64,000 bases of DNA from Hemileia vastatrix (GCA_030280995.1 JASXTE010000014.1:20315650-20379649); one strand, 5' to 3'. Shown: positions 33,401 through 45,684, counted from the stretch's first letter. The notes: generated from the sequence alone by a model not told the origin. A program made the numbers and translations.

Positions 33401-36010
33401 ATGTCTTCTTCTGCTGTTGCTTCTGGATCTTCTAACCCTCTTACTCCCTCAGTTAGAATTGTTTATTGGGATGGCCCAAAGTTTGATGGGGAGGAGGTTA
33501 AATGGTTCATTAGCAGGTATGAAGCTGCTGCTGCTGTTGATGGTGCTTCTCATGAGGATATGGTGAAGCAAGTTAGGTTTTTTATTGCTGATAGGGAGGT
33601 GGAAAAAGAGGTTATTGCTATGCAGGCATTTAAGGACAGGGATTGGGTTAAGCTTTCTAAAGCTATGGTTGATAGATGGGGTGTTAGGTTTACTATGATG
33701 GACCTCAATAAAATTGTTGGAGACTGGCAAGCAAAAGGTGGAGTTTCTTCTATGGCTGACTTCAAAAAGCTCTGTGTTCAGTTTGATGAAGTGGTGGAAT
33801 ATCTCATATTGGTGGATGAGTTAGTGCATGAGAATCAAGCAAAAGATTTGTTTTGGACAGCATGCAGCAGGGATATTCGAATGGATGTCTTGAAGGATCT
33901 TTCATGAAAAGATTTGATGAAGGAACTGCCTAATGGTGAGCAGAAACTGCCGGCTCTGGAGGTTATCAAAGAGAACATTCAGGCCCATCTCAAGTTGTTA
34001 GCATTGGACAAATATCAAGAGTCCTGCACTCAATATGTTAGCAAGGTTAGCGATGTTTTGGCCGAAAACAACGATATTATGGTCAAAGCCCAGGAGGCCA
34101 AGAAGGCTCAAATGGGATTACCTGCTGCTAAAGTTGAGGGCAATGTAGATAATAAGATGGTCGATCATTTGGCCGATTTAACTAAACAATTAAAAATATT
34201 TGTTCAAGAAACCCAGAAGGCTAACAAGGCCCCAATTGCTTCTTCGTCGACGTCGACTTCTTATCAATCCAGAGGTTATGAACGTCGAAATTATAAAGGC
34301 AATAACAACGGTAATCGCTTCCCAGGCAATGGGAGAAATGGTGGGAATGGTGGTAGTAGTTATAGAGGTGGCTACGATGAGCCAAAGGTGTGCTCCTATT
34401 GTAATAGGAGGGGGCACAGAGCAACAGTTTGTTTTGCTCTTGATAAGGATATGGATGCTGGGCGAGTTTTATTTGATGGTAAAGTTTATAAATTTCCTGA
34501 TGGTTCGTTCATCAAGCCCAGTGATGGACAGTCTCCTTCTGATTTGGTCAGAAGAAGTTTAACGGCTGAAAGGAGAGCCAGATTCGAAGAGGTAACAGAT
34601 GAAGATGTTAATGCCAAGGGTGGCAAAAATGGTAATGGTAATGGTGGAAAAGCTGACAAAGGTAAAGAGAAAGAGGTCAGTAAAGCCACATTTTCTACTT
34701 CTTTTGGTGGATTAGAGCTGGCAACGGCTGCCCAGGTGGAGGGTAGCTGTATGGCTGGCAAATACGATGTTAATGCTGCTAGAAGAGCAGCTGCTATTAA
34801 GGCGAAAAGTAGCATTCAGAGACAATTGAGGGCTAATCCTGGCAAGGCAAATAACAAATTGAACCATTAATCTAAGGACAAGAATTATAGTTCTCAAACT
34901 GCCGCTAACAAATTGAACCCTTACTCTAAGGATGAATTATATAAAATGCAGAAGGGGATTGCTGATATGGGGCCCCCTAGTTATGGCAAGTTTGATTTAA
35001 ATGGTGAGCCTATGCCAGAGGATGATTCGGATTCTGAGGAGGACGTACCGTTGGCGTCTCTACCCAGACCAAGTTTTAGCGGTCCCATCCCAATGGAGGG
35101 AGTAAGAAGGACTAGCGATGGATCAGGATTAGTGCAAGAAGCTGGTGACGGAGTTAGGGTTATAGAAAGTGAAGATGTTATAATGGGGGGTGAAGATGGC
35201 TCGGTTGGACCTCAAGAGGTACCCAGGGCCAAGGTTGTTAAATCAAAGGTCCAGTATGAGCGGCCAGTAGTTTCTGGTCAAGCTAATGCGATGGACGCAG
35301 TTTTGAATAGGGTGAATCAACTGCAGATTCCCTTATCTTTGGGGGAGTTATTTACAATTAGTCCGGCGCTCGCTGAAAAGCAAAAGAAGCATTTGACGAG
35401 GCGTCGGGTTTCCACTGGAGAGGTGGAATATATTTGTGAAAATGCTGAAAAGTTTGGGGAAGATGTAGATACGCATTTTTCCGCTCCCCTGGGTTACCTG
35501 GTGGTAACTCTTAATGGTAAAGAAGTAAAGGCCTTGGTCGATTCAGGGTCTCAAATTAATTTAATTTCATTGGAGCAAGAGACGAGTATAGGCTTGCCAA
35601 TTTAAAGTGGAACTGGGGGAAACCTCAGAGGCATTGGAGGGCATGCAACCGAGCTGATGGGTACAGCTGAGCATGTCAGGTTAGGCATTGGTGGATCTGT
35701 TGGTAAGGTTCACTTTTATGTGGCCAGAGGAGCAGTCAAAGCTGTTCTTGGTGGTCCTTTTTTGATGGATTTTGAGGCCAGGATAGGGTATCAAGCTGGC
35801 ATGGGGATTAGTTTGGAGATCACTGGTGAAGATATGCGGAGGTTACATATGCGGTTAGCGCCTCCTGGAGATGAAGGTTGGGAAACACAGCCAGGAATTA
35901 CTACTCTGTGCCAGTGTTGTGTTTGCACCAAGAAGAGGCATATTAAACGGATGGCTTCTGGTGAATTATGTTTGTTGGAAAGGGATGGATGCCCTCATTT
36001 TTTGGGGTAG
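33401..36010 (+). pseudogene. Family C gag and protease
   Basis: A single frame. Gag has a capsid-like N-terminal half (YWDGPKFDGEEVKWFISRYE, KLCVQFDEVVEYLILVDEL), a Gly/Asn-rich linker and a CX2CX4HX4C knuckle (CSYCNRRGHRATVC, near 34389-34430). Protease follows with ALVDSGSQINLIS (about 35530-35570) and a FLMDFEA flap region, then a Cys-rich tail. In-frame stops at 33905 (TGA), 34868 (TAA, within a short tandem duplication of NKLN-YSKD) and 35603 (TAA) disable it. The natural stop is TAG at 36008, six bases after a slippery heptamer. Confidence 0.85.
35998..36004 (+). other. Predicted -1 frameshift heptamer, family C
   Basis: T TTT TTG in the gag-protease frame, followed by GGG TAG. Pol is open in the -1 frame from 35968, so the frames overlap by 43 bp and a -1 slip here would fuse them. 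I did not find an obvious pseudoknot downstream by eye. Confidence 0.65.
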
Positions 36011-36264
36011 CAGGGGCTGATCACTCTAATGTTGTAATCTCTCCTCAGGATGAGATCCCGGATCGCAATAGGTCAGCTCACTTGGAGATAATTCAAGTGG
36101 ATTCTCAATTATTTTCTGTTAATATTACTTTGGAGTGCAAATACGTTTTGGACTTTTCTATATGTTTATTGGATTTACCCTGTTTTTCTATTAAATTTAA
36201 AAATGGTGAAAAAGGCAAAATGGGCCAAATTAGGTTGGATAAAAATTGGAAGGGTATGTTTTTG

Positions 36265-36545
36265 GACCTCCAGCAAGAGGGTAAACTGCAAAAATCTTAT
36301 CAAAACCCAATTAAAAATCTCAGTATAAGTAAAACGCAAAAAAATAACTTATGTGAAAATGTTATTCTGGACCTCCAGCAAGAGGTTAAACTGCAAGTAT
36401 CTCCTTCTATTATGGACCTCCAGAAAGAGGGTAAACTGCAAAAATCACATCAAAATCTGATTAAAAATCTCAGTATAATTAAAACACAAAAAAATAATTT
36501 TTGTGAAAATTCAATTCCGGTCCTCCAGCAAGAGGTTAAACTGCC
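36265..36545 (+). repeat. Four in-frame hairpin-peptide repeats, family C
   Basis: Four units of CCTC-6nt-GAGG followed by GTAAACTG or TTAAACTG, at about 36267, 36371, 36417 and 36523, each read in the pol frame as LQQE or LQKE plus VKL or GKL. Two more units occur in the same frame at 38523 and 38580 between RNase H and integrase. Confidence 0.75.
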
Positions 36546-39500
36546 AACTTTCTTTACGGGTGATTTAATGTTGGATAAGGGAAGCAAAGGTGTTGGAAAA
36601 TCTGTTTATAAATTAGACGAGGGAAAGGAGAAAAGGGTAAAATTTAAAAAAGAAATAAAATATTTTTCTAATTTTTCTTATTCCGATTCTGACAATGAAG
36701 AAGATTCATTTGATGAAATTTTTAATGGCAATACAAAAGAAAATTTTTTACCTCAAGCTTATTTAGATGTGGACGCAGCCAAATATAAGAAGGTAGCAAA
36801 TAAAGTTTGACCTATTAATGAACCGCTACCTGCTGAATTAAATCCACCTTTGAGAAGACCAAGGTTATCAAGAGATCCTTATGAAAGTCCCTTGGTAAAG
36901 AATCCACCTGAATTTTCTGAGACGTCAAGAATCACTTTTGAGAGACTGGGTGTTGTTAATTTTGGACCTGATGGTTGGTTGTCTGGAGAAGAGAAGAAGT
37001 TGTTGTTGGATGTGATGGTCAAGCGAGAGAAGGCCATTGCTTTTGTAGAAGAGGAGAGGGGTGTGTTGAAGCATTCCTATGGGGAGCCTTACAAGATTCC
37101 TGTGGTATGTCATGAACCGTGGCAGCAGAAACCGATTCCTATTCCAGCTGCATTAAAAGAAGCCTATATTGAAGTTGTCAGAGAAAGGATACGCACTGGA
37201 CTGTATGAGCAATCAACATCAAGTTATTCTAGTCCGGTATTTTGTATCAAGAAACCGAATGGCAAGCTTAGACTTGTTCATGATCTTAGGGAATTAAATA
37301 GGGTTACAATAAAGGATGCTGGGATACCGCCTAGTGCTGAGGAGTTTGTTGAAGCGTTTGTAGGGAGAGTGTGTTATGGTTTGGGAGATATTATGGGTGG
37401 ATATGATGAGAGAGAGTTACATCCAGACTCAAGGCCTCTCACTACATTCGATACGCCACTAGGACGTTTACAGTTAACAATATTACCTCAAGGAGCAACA
37501 AATTTGGTTGCAGTTTATCAAGCTCAGATGGCTTGGATCCTTCAAGACGAAATTCCACAATATGCTGGAATCTTTATAGATGATGGAGGAATTAAGGGAC
37601 CAACAACCGACTATGATAACCAGGTGTTGGAAGAGAATCCCGGGATACGCAAATTCATTTGGGAGTTTGCAATTACATTAGAAAGAATCTTGTTTCGAAT
37701 TGAAGAGGCTGGTTTAAATATTTCAGGTTCAAAATTTTCCTGTTGTGTGCCAGCCTTAGAAATATTAGGCCATGTGGTATGTAGAGAGGGTAGGATTATG
37801 TCCAAGAAGAAAGTTAACAAAATACAGTCCTGGCCAAGACCCAAGAATACGACCAAAGTTAGAGGGTTTTTAGGCGTTTGCGTATATGTTAGAATGTTTA
37901 TAAAGGACTTTTCTTCATTGGCAGCTCCATTGAGATGGTTAACGAGAAAGGATTCAGACTGGGATTGGGATGAAGAGTGTGAGAAGGCGTTTGTGAATTT
38001 GAAGGAGGTTGTGGGGAAGGATTTAGTCCTGCACAAGTTGGATTATGGAAAAGATGCTGGCAGAATTTATTTAGCAGTTGATTCAAGTCAGGTTGCAGCT
38101 GGGGCGGTTTTGTCTCAGATGGATAAAGCTGGTTACATCAGGCCAGTTAGGTATGAATCTGTAGTATTTACTGAGGTCAAATCAAGATATTCTCAACCAA
38201 AATTGGAATTATGTGGTGTGGCAAAAATACTGAAGAAACTTCAGCATATTTTGTGGGGGCAAAATTTTGAGTTGCATGTGGATGCGAAATCGTTAATCCA
38301 GATGATTAATTCCCCAAGTTTACCAAACGCACCCATGACGAGATGGGTAGCTTTTATTCAACATTTTTCGTTCGATTTAGTTCATAAGCCTGGCAAGACT
38401 TTTACTATGCCAGATGGTTTATCAAGGAGACCACCCACTGAAGAAGATTCAGACTCAGAAGAGTTTGATGAAGATATACCTATTATCAAAGCCAGCACTA
38501 AAGGAGCTGAAGACTTTCCATACCTCCCCCATGAGGTTAAACTGGCAGGATTATTGTGTTTAGATTATGAAGATGATGACCTCCACCAAGAGGATAAACT
38601 GGAAAATAGTTTTTATGTTAATAAAGGTGTTGGAAAAGGTGTAGATAAATTCAGTAGAAAGGAGGTAGAAGAAGATGTGGTGTATGTAGAGGAAGATGGA
38701 TTAGTAGTGTGGGATAGTAGTAAGTTAAGGAATGGTGTATATGTTGGAGAATTAGAGAATTTAAATAAAAGGGTGGATAAAGAGAAAGAGGTATTTTCAA
38801 ATACGGTTTACGAAGGATCCAAAGGTTCAGAAGAAAAACGTCAACATAGCTCGATTAAAGATTTATTCAGGGGTCAACGATTATTGGCTCATTCATGTTC
38901 AGGTGATATTGGTGAAAGAGAAGTCCCTATTGATGTTATATTAATCAATTTTCAAGATGAAGTCTGGGGTCAGACTGGTTTTTATTTTTTGTTAGTCAAA
39001 TATTTGTTGACTCTAGAGAGGCCAGAAGATTGTGAAGACAATGAATGGGTGGCTATCAAGAGGAAGTCATCTACATTTTACCTATCTGGTCGACGTTTAA
39101 TGAGGAGAAGGTATCCAAATCCTCAAGTAGTTATAACTCAACAGAAGGGGCAAGAATTAGTTTTGAAAGCACTGCATGAAGATCTCGGGCATAGAGGCGT
39201 TGGAGAAACGTTTAGAAGAATTTCTGATCAATTTTGGTGGCCTGGAATGAAGATGGCTGTTAAATAGTGGGTTCAGTCATGCAAAGAATGTCAAAGACAA
39301 AGTTATTTAAGGCCAAAAGAACCTGGACGCGCAACCGGTGAATATACGCTCTTTGGGAGAGTTAGTTTAGATGCTGTTCATATAAAAGAGGGATGGTATA
39401 AATATTTAATTGTGGCCAGAGATGATTTATCTGGTTGGGTAGAGGCAGCGCCTCTTATTAATTTAACTGCCAAAAATGTGGCAGAATTTTTTTTGAATAA

Positions 39501-40230
39501 TTGGGTATATAGGTATGGGGTGATGAAGTTGGTAACGGTAGATGGAGGTCCTGAATTTGGGACAGAGTTTAAAGAGGCCGTATTGAAAGTTGGATCAAAG
39601 GTTAGGGTAGCAAACCCATATTATCCTGAAGCTGAAGGCATGGTTGAAAGAGGGCATCAAGTTATTAAGGATGCTTTAGTTAAAATGTGTGGGACAAGTG
39701 CCGAAAAGTGGAGGCACTATTTACCTTTAGTTTTATTTGCTGATCGAATCACTGCCAAAAGGACGACCGGATTTTCACCTTATGAACTTGTTTTTGGACA
39801 GAAAGCAGTTTTACCGGTTGATTTAGAAGCTGAATCATATCTTGGAGTTGACTGGGATACGGTCAAAACTACTGATGAATTATTGTGTGCAAGAATGATG
39901 CAGCTAGAAAAGAAAGAAGAATATTTAGAAAAGGCATATTCGCGGATGATGAAGATCAGAAATCAATCAGTTAGATATTGGGATGAGCGGTCGGCACATT
40001 GATTGAGGAAACCTTTGAACCCAGGTGATATGGTCCTGGTGTATAATAGGAGTTTGGAAAGTCAGTGGGGAAAGATGTTTGCAGATAGGTGGAATGGGCT
40101 GTATAAAATCAAGGAGAAAGTTTCCGGCGGCTCATATGTGTTAGAAGAGTTGGATGGAGTAGAATTGAAGAAGAGGGTAGCGGCCGATCAAGTGAAGCGG
40201 TTCTATCCTAGAGGCACCAGGAGTGCAGAA

Positions 40231-41152
40231 GTCTTCCTTTGCAATGAGGATAAACTATGATATCAATGAAATTTTATGGATCCCTCCGCAACGAGGATAA
40301 ACTATCTTCTTTTTATCAAAATACTTTACTGTCGTTACACTGCATATGGGCGACAAAACTATGATGAAACTTAATGAAATGCAAGAAAACCTTCTTTGAA
40401 AATTTTCAAAATTTAAAATTCTTAAAATATGGGTGAAGATAGTGTTGGAAAAATTTAAAAATTTATTGGAAGAAGTGTTCACAGGGGAACCTTCTTAATT
40501 TAATATTGGCAAGTGTGGGGGTAATTGATGGGCTGGCTGCTCTATACACAATTACCCCATAATGTTCGTTTTCAAACTTTTCCCTGTTTCTAGTTGAATC
40601 CTGGCTTTGTCTTTTAATTATAGGAAGTCCACTAAGACTATAAACTGGAACGAATCAAGAGACACCGCTCTCAACGCCGGATTCAAGATTCTTTTTATTT
40701 TATTTTTAAATTTTGATTTTTTTTTATTTTAGATTGTGATTTCTTTCCTTTAAATATATATTATGAATTATTGCAAAGGTGATGCTCACTGGTGGTCTCT
40801 AATCATTTTTATAAATTGGAGGGAGCCCACCCAGTGATCATCATTATAAAAATTATCTTCTAAAAACTTTCATTTATTTTCTTTCTTTTCAATTTCTCAA
40901 AATTGTGTAACCACATCAAGTTGCACTTGGATTTGGGTATGATGTCGAGGGTACGGCTCATCAAATGGCCAGGGGGCATCTTTTAAAAATTTTATTTTGA
41001 AATTTTTTTATTATTATTACTTTTTTTGTCTTTATTTTCACATTCATTTATCTTTCTTCAAAAATTAAATTTTAACTTTTATTTCAAAAACTATCTTTTC
41101 TAAAATCTTTTATTTTAAATTAAAAACAAAATTAAAATTAAAAATAAATAAA

Positions 41153-41183
<31 letters not shown>

Positions 41184-42420
41184 TAAAAATAAAAATAAAA
41201 ATAAAAATAAAAATAAAAATAAAAATAAAAATAAAAATAAAAATAAAAATAAAAATAAAAATAAAAATAAAAATAAAAATAAAAATAAAAATAAAAATAA
41301 AAATAAAAATAAAAATAAAAATAAAAATAAAAATAAAAATAAAAATAAAAATAAAAATAAAAATAAAAATAAAAATAAAAATAAAAATAAAAATAAAAAT
41401 AAAAATAAAAAAATAAAATAAAAAATAAAATAAAAAATAAAATAAAGAAATAAAGAAATAAAAAATATAAATAAATAAATAAAAATAAAATAATAAAATA
41501 AAATAAAAAAAAATTAATTAATTAAATCAAAAATATTATTATATTTCTTAGTTTTATTTTTCAGTCATCATTTTTTTAGTTTTATTCATTTAGGTTAGAC
41601 AGGAAACAGGGTCTAGGGGAACTTAAAACCTATGGGATTTTACTTCAAGACATCTGTTAGTCCTCCAAGACTTTAAACTGGCTACTTTTCAAGAAATTCT
41701 TTAAGGTTTTTTATACCTATTTTGGATCTGTTAGTCCTCCAAGACTTTAAACTGGCTATTTTTCAAGACTTTCATTAAAGATTTTATATTGGAGCTATTA
41801 GTCCTTCAAGACTTTAAACTGAATTTCAAGAATGTTCAAGATTTTATGGATATTTTTGGGAGACGGATTTTTTATTTATTTTTAATTTTATCAATCAAAT
41901 GTTAGGTCCACCAAGACCTTAAACTGGAGTGTTATCAAATGTTAGGTCCACCAAGACCTTAAACTGGGCTGTTATCAAGATGTTGGGTCCACCATGACCT
42001 TAAACTGGATTCCTTATTGATTAAATGTTTGGTCCACCATGACTTTAAACTGGTAGTTCATTCATTTTTTTAGTCCACTATGACTTTAAACTGTAAAATT
42101 AATATCTGCAGGATAATTCAACATTCATTGGTCCACTATGGCCTTATACTGGATTACTTGTCGATCAAATTTTGGTCCACTATGACATTAAACTGGATTA
42201 TCAAGCTTATTCAATCTTTGGTCAAGCCTAGGCCTTACTTAGGAATATTTCAAGTTATTTATGCACCTATACGATCTTTGGTCCACCAAGACCATAAACT
42301 GGCAATCAATTATATGTTTGGTCCACCAAGACTTTAAACTGGAATGTCAATCTTGTTTGGATAACTCAATTCAATCTTTTAATTTATCACTGTCCACTAA
42401 GACTCTAAACTGGATATTCA
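40231..42420 (+). repeat. Noncoding hairpin-repeat array, family C 3' region
   Basis: About 17 copies of a short hairpin followed by TAAACTG(G): 40235, 40284, 40626, 41659, 41733, 41800, 41904, 41944, 41985, 42031, 42072, 42130, 42174, 42220 (degenerate), 42280, 42320 and 42392. Stems are AGTC/GACT, GGTC/GACC, CCTC/GAGG or TCCTT/GAGGA with a 6-nt loop usually CACCAA or CTCCAA. The array spans the noncoding region between pol and the 3' LTR. Confidence 0.8.
41107..41510. repeat. AAATAA hexanucleotide microsatellite in family C
   Basis: About 50 nearly perfect copies of AAAAAT (unit AAATAA in phase) at 41155-41410, followed by degenerate AAATA and AATAAA runs. It interrupts the hairpin array. 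Confidence 0.9.
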
Positions 42421-43070
42421 ATTATTTCTGAAATTGGGTGCTGATAAGCTTTAGGAGGTTAAACGTTTAGGTGGTGATGATGCTAAGAAAAGCATAATAG
42501 TTAATTATGTGAAATTTGTGGCGCTTTAACATGGTCTAAAGTTAATATTATTATTGGAAGCCTGGCAAAAGTATTTTATGGGTTTGCTGCATAGCAAAGT
42601 TTGAAAATTGTGATGAAGGAATCAGAAGTTAGGATGGTAGTTGGATTTTAGGGAATGATTTTTTTTAGTGCCTCAGTGTTAGGCCATTTTTGGTGTGAAG
42701 CTTGGAGGACCTTATGGCGAGATTGGAATCATAGAATTTGGCTCAGTGGGGGGCCCTATGAGGTTGGAATCAGGAGTATTCGGCTCATAGGAAAATCCAC
42801 TCTCTCAATGCTGTGACAAGAAGGAAGACTGGTATATGGGAGTCTGAAGGGATTCAAACCTTGCTCTCAGTAGTGGAATCATCACAATATTTATGTTATT
42901 TTATTTTATGTTATATCAAGCCAGAGAAGAAGAAACAACGTTTTTATTATAAAGAATTAAAAGAAGACCAGCTAAAACAAATTTATCAAATTAATTTATT
43001 AGAAAAGATAATTCTTTTGGAATTGCTCAACCACTTATGCAAAGTTTTAAGAATGGGGACATTCTCAATT
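42421..43070 (+). other. Family C 3' noncoding segment without recognised features
   Basis: Mixed-composition sequence to the polypurine tract. Short open stretches exist but none is protein-like. Nothing else identified. Confidence 0.4.
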
Positions 43071-43080
43071 GGAGGGAGGA
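43071..43080 (+). other. Polypurine tract, family C
   Basis: GGAGGGAGGA directly before TGTGGTAG of the 3' LTR; it fixes the LTR start. Confidence 0.8.
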
Positions 43081-44191
43081 TGTGGTAGCCTAAAGTTTAG
43101 TACGTCACCTAAATACGTAAATGGAGTTATTACGGTGTGCAAGATTGGTGTTATCATTTTTTATAAAAGGGTTTTATTTAATTTATTTGAGTTTTAAATA
43201 TGAAGAAATTAGTCAAGAGCGAATGCCTACACGAAATTAATTTATTTTACGGAGAAAACTTATTTTTACGGTCTGAAAAGTTTATAAGTATCAAGTCGAG
43301 TCACTCAAGAACCTTGGGAAATTTTTCCAGAATTTTTACTATTTTTCATATATTTTTAAATGAATTTTAAAGATTTATAGAAATATTTACGTATTCAGAA
43401 ATTACTTATCTTTGATGAATTTTCACGGGGTAATTAGAGCTGCGCAGACTACGAAAATTCGTTTGGAATGTAAAGGGGAAGTGGCTCTATTATGTGTAAT
43501 TTTTCTAGATTTTTTATTATAGTTTTAAAGGTTCTAATTGAGTCCGGACGGACTCCGTTTGGACTCCGCTTCGACTCCGTACGGACTCCGTACGGGCTCC
43601 GGATTGACTCTGGGAGAGCTCTGGAGGGGAAAACTTAGGCACGTGACTAGAAATACTTAAGCGCCTCTCAAACTCGAAATTGAAGGGGGGGACACATCAT
43701 ACAGCTTAATCTTTAACCACCACGGTCTCATTTTTTATTACTCAACAAATTAAATAAATTGTAATACCCTTATAACTTATATTTTATATATAACATTTTA
43801 GAAATACTACTCAACAATTTAAATCACACTTCAATCAGGGTATCTTTAGAAAGGTCTTCATCACTGGGACTTGATTATTGCTGTCTCATAAAAACTCAAA
43901 TTAAAATAAAAACATAAAAGTCAATCTTTACAGATCTTTCACTGGTACACCTTAATTGTTGTTATCAGTATTTCTTTCTCAACAGCCACTTTTATTTAAA
44001 TCTCAATAAGCGTTAATTATTTTAGAGTTTCATTATTTTTATTAATCAGATCCAAGTAGACTGGTTAGCTTAGTGATTTAGAATACCCATTTTGTTATTT
44101 TTATTGGAAGGACGGGGGTTTCAGCTAAATCCACATATCTCCTCCTGATTCTGCTTACAGCAAGGTGACTGTAAGAGTTTACCTTACCATA
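43081..44191 (+). mobile_element. Family C 3' LTR
   Basis: 1111 bp. The extra 11 bp compared with the 5' LTR is a tandem duplication of ACTCCGTACGG near 43567-43590 inside the GACTCCG cluster. It is followed by ACGA. Confidence 0.88.
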
Positions 44192-45061
44192 ACGAAAAGG
44201 ACAAACATCATCAACCATGTGACTTACTTTTTTTCTGCAACCAGGAATCAAACCGCACTCCAAAATTTAGGTTCATATATTGAAAATATTCATATATATT
44301 TGTGGTAATTATTTGATTTTTATTTGTGGGTCATTTTTCACATTTCATTGTCCATGTACATCTTTTTTACTCAGCACTCTGTAAAGTGGCATTAACTTGC
44401 TCATTTTACAGGGGGAGGTGCCTGGCAAATAAAACTTTTTTTCCTAGTTGACCAAGATAGAACTATATTTTTCTTAGTCCTAGAAGTAATACAAAAAATT
44501 AAAATTAATTATATTAAAATTTTTTTAATTATTTCAGTTGACTTCTTTCCTGATAATTAAAATTTTATATTATTGTCTAGTTGACAAATTGTCCTGGAAG
44601 TAAAATAATAATATTAAAAAATTAAATAAATTTTATATTTAATTATTTCAGTTAACATTAATTCATGGTAATTAAAATTATTTTCAGTTGACATTAAGTC
44701 CTGGTAATTAAAATTATTTTCAGCTGACATTTTGTCCTGGTAATTAAATTCTTCAGTTGGCTTCTAGTATTGATAATTATCAAAATATTACTAATTATTA
44801 AATTATTTTATTATTTCAGTTGATTTATTTTACATCCTGGTTATAAAATTATCTAAAAATTAATTAATAAAATTGTGATTATTATTTCAGTTGATTTTTT
44901 GTCCTGATAAACATTATATTTTAATTATTCCAGTTGATTACAAAGTCCTGATAATTACTTATATAATAAAAAAATTCTACTTATTTTTCTTTAAATAAAT
45001 TAAAAATAATAACTGATTAAATTTTATCATTTCTTTCTCTCAGTTCAGGTTAATTACCACT
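44192..45061 (+). promoter_or_regulatory. Copy A3 leader with TT-bulge hairpin array
   Basis: Continues the A3 leader after family C. From 44441 about ten related units occur (near 44441, 44535, 44575, 44643, 44683, 44720, 44751, 44813, 44885 and 44926), typically CAG-TT-GAC, a 5-nt loop and GTCCTG, followed by GTAATTAAAATT. In the best units CAG-GAC pairs with GTC-CTG around an unpaired TT. 44196-44400 is unremarkable. Confidence 0.65.
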
Positions 45062-45684
45062 ATGACTGATCAAGGTGCTTCTGCTGGCCGTGATGAGGAA
45101 CTAGATTTAATTGATTATGATTAAGCTTCTTCTGTAAGTTCTCCTTTGACTCCAAAACTGGCACAAATTAATCAATTACTGGACCAATCATGATTTAGAA
45201 ATGCAGGAGATGGAAATATTAGTGGAAACAACTGCTCAGGATCAAAAGCCTTCTATCAACCCCCCAGAAGAGCTTCCCAAAGGCTTCAAAATAAAAAAGA
45301 TGCCCTTGAATCAGCAAGTCAAAAATCTCTTCACTCACATCAAGGAGTTGAGGTCAGAAAACCTCAAGCTGAGGTCAAAAACAGACTCTTTAGAAGACAA
45401 GGTAAGAAAAATAAAGTTCTTCCTTCAAGAGAAGAGGAAACCTCCTCCTCCCTCAAAATCCCTTCCACAATTGGCCCCCCAGGAACAAGAAAAGGTGGAA
45501 GTCTCAATGTGGCAGAGGGATTGGCTGAACACCCAGTGGGACTATCTTTCCCAACAACAACAGCAACAAGTACCTCAGGCAGGTCCTCAAGAACCAATAA
45601 GTTCAACCCCTTACCTCCTCACCCCTATCAAGGAGGAAGAAAGAGAAAAAACAATTACGTCCAATTCTTGCACAAGCCATGGTA
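45062..45684 (+). pseudogene. Copy A3 accessory ORF1 (two exons)
   Basis: Exon 1 starts at the ATG at 45062 (MTDQGASAGRDEELDLIDYD) and has a TAA at 45122; a 73-bp intron (45134-45206, GTAAGT to ATGCAG) leads to exon 2 (EMEILVE), which has the conserved ELPKGFKIKKMPLNQQ core, coiled coil and HPYQGGRKRK basic tail. A one-base change near 45620 shifts the frame before the conserved PW end. Homology to A2 ORF1 is clear. Confidence 0.72.
45134..45206 (+). other. Intron of copy A3 ORF1
   Basis: A 73-bp GT-AG intron in the same phase and position as in A1 and A2; its length is again 1 mod 3. Confidence 0.7.

Larger units (their letters stand above)
35968..40260 (+). pseudogene. Family C pol: linker, RT, RNase H, integrase
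   Basis: The frame begins with a long linker that has repeated DLQQEVKL-like peptides, then RT (KLRLVHDLRELNRVTIKDAG; GIFIDDGGIKGP with FIDD near 37570), an Agaricomycete-type ENPGIRKFIWEF segment, RNase H (VDSSQVAAGAVLSQ, KLELCGVAKILKKLQ, HVDAKSLIQMI), a charged linker, and integrase (HHCC across 39177-39290; DDE in SLDAVHIKEG, TVDGGPEFG, YPEAEGMVERG). There is no chromodomain. Stops at 36808 (TGA), 39265 (TAG) and 40000 (TGA) interrupt it, all compatible with C-to-T. Confidence 0.87.
32125..44191 (+). mobile_element. Ty3/gypsy element, family C, full length
   Basis: A 12.1-kb element: 5' LTR 32125-33224, primer-binding site, gag-protease in one frame, pol in the -1 frame, a long 3' noncoding region with hairpin repeats, polypurine tract, 3' LTR 43081-44191. 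Flanking ACGA suggests a 4-bp target duplication; the exact LTR end is uncertain by one or two bases. It sits in the leader of A3. Several stops inactivate it, but LTRs are about 98-99% alike by eye. Confidence 0.9.

Noticed and set aside
32060..44270. A short ORF that becomes continuous if family C is removed (around VPVGQVDDEKDK)
   Set aside because: It lies in the A3 leader between LTR and ORF1, is under 60 codons and has no homologue within the window.
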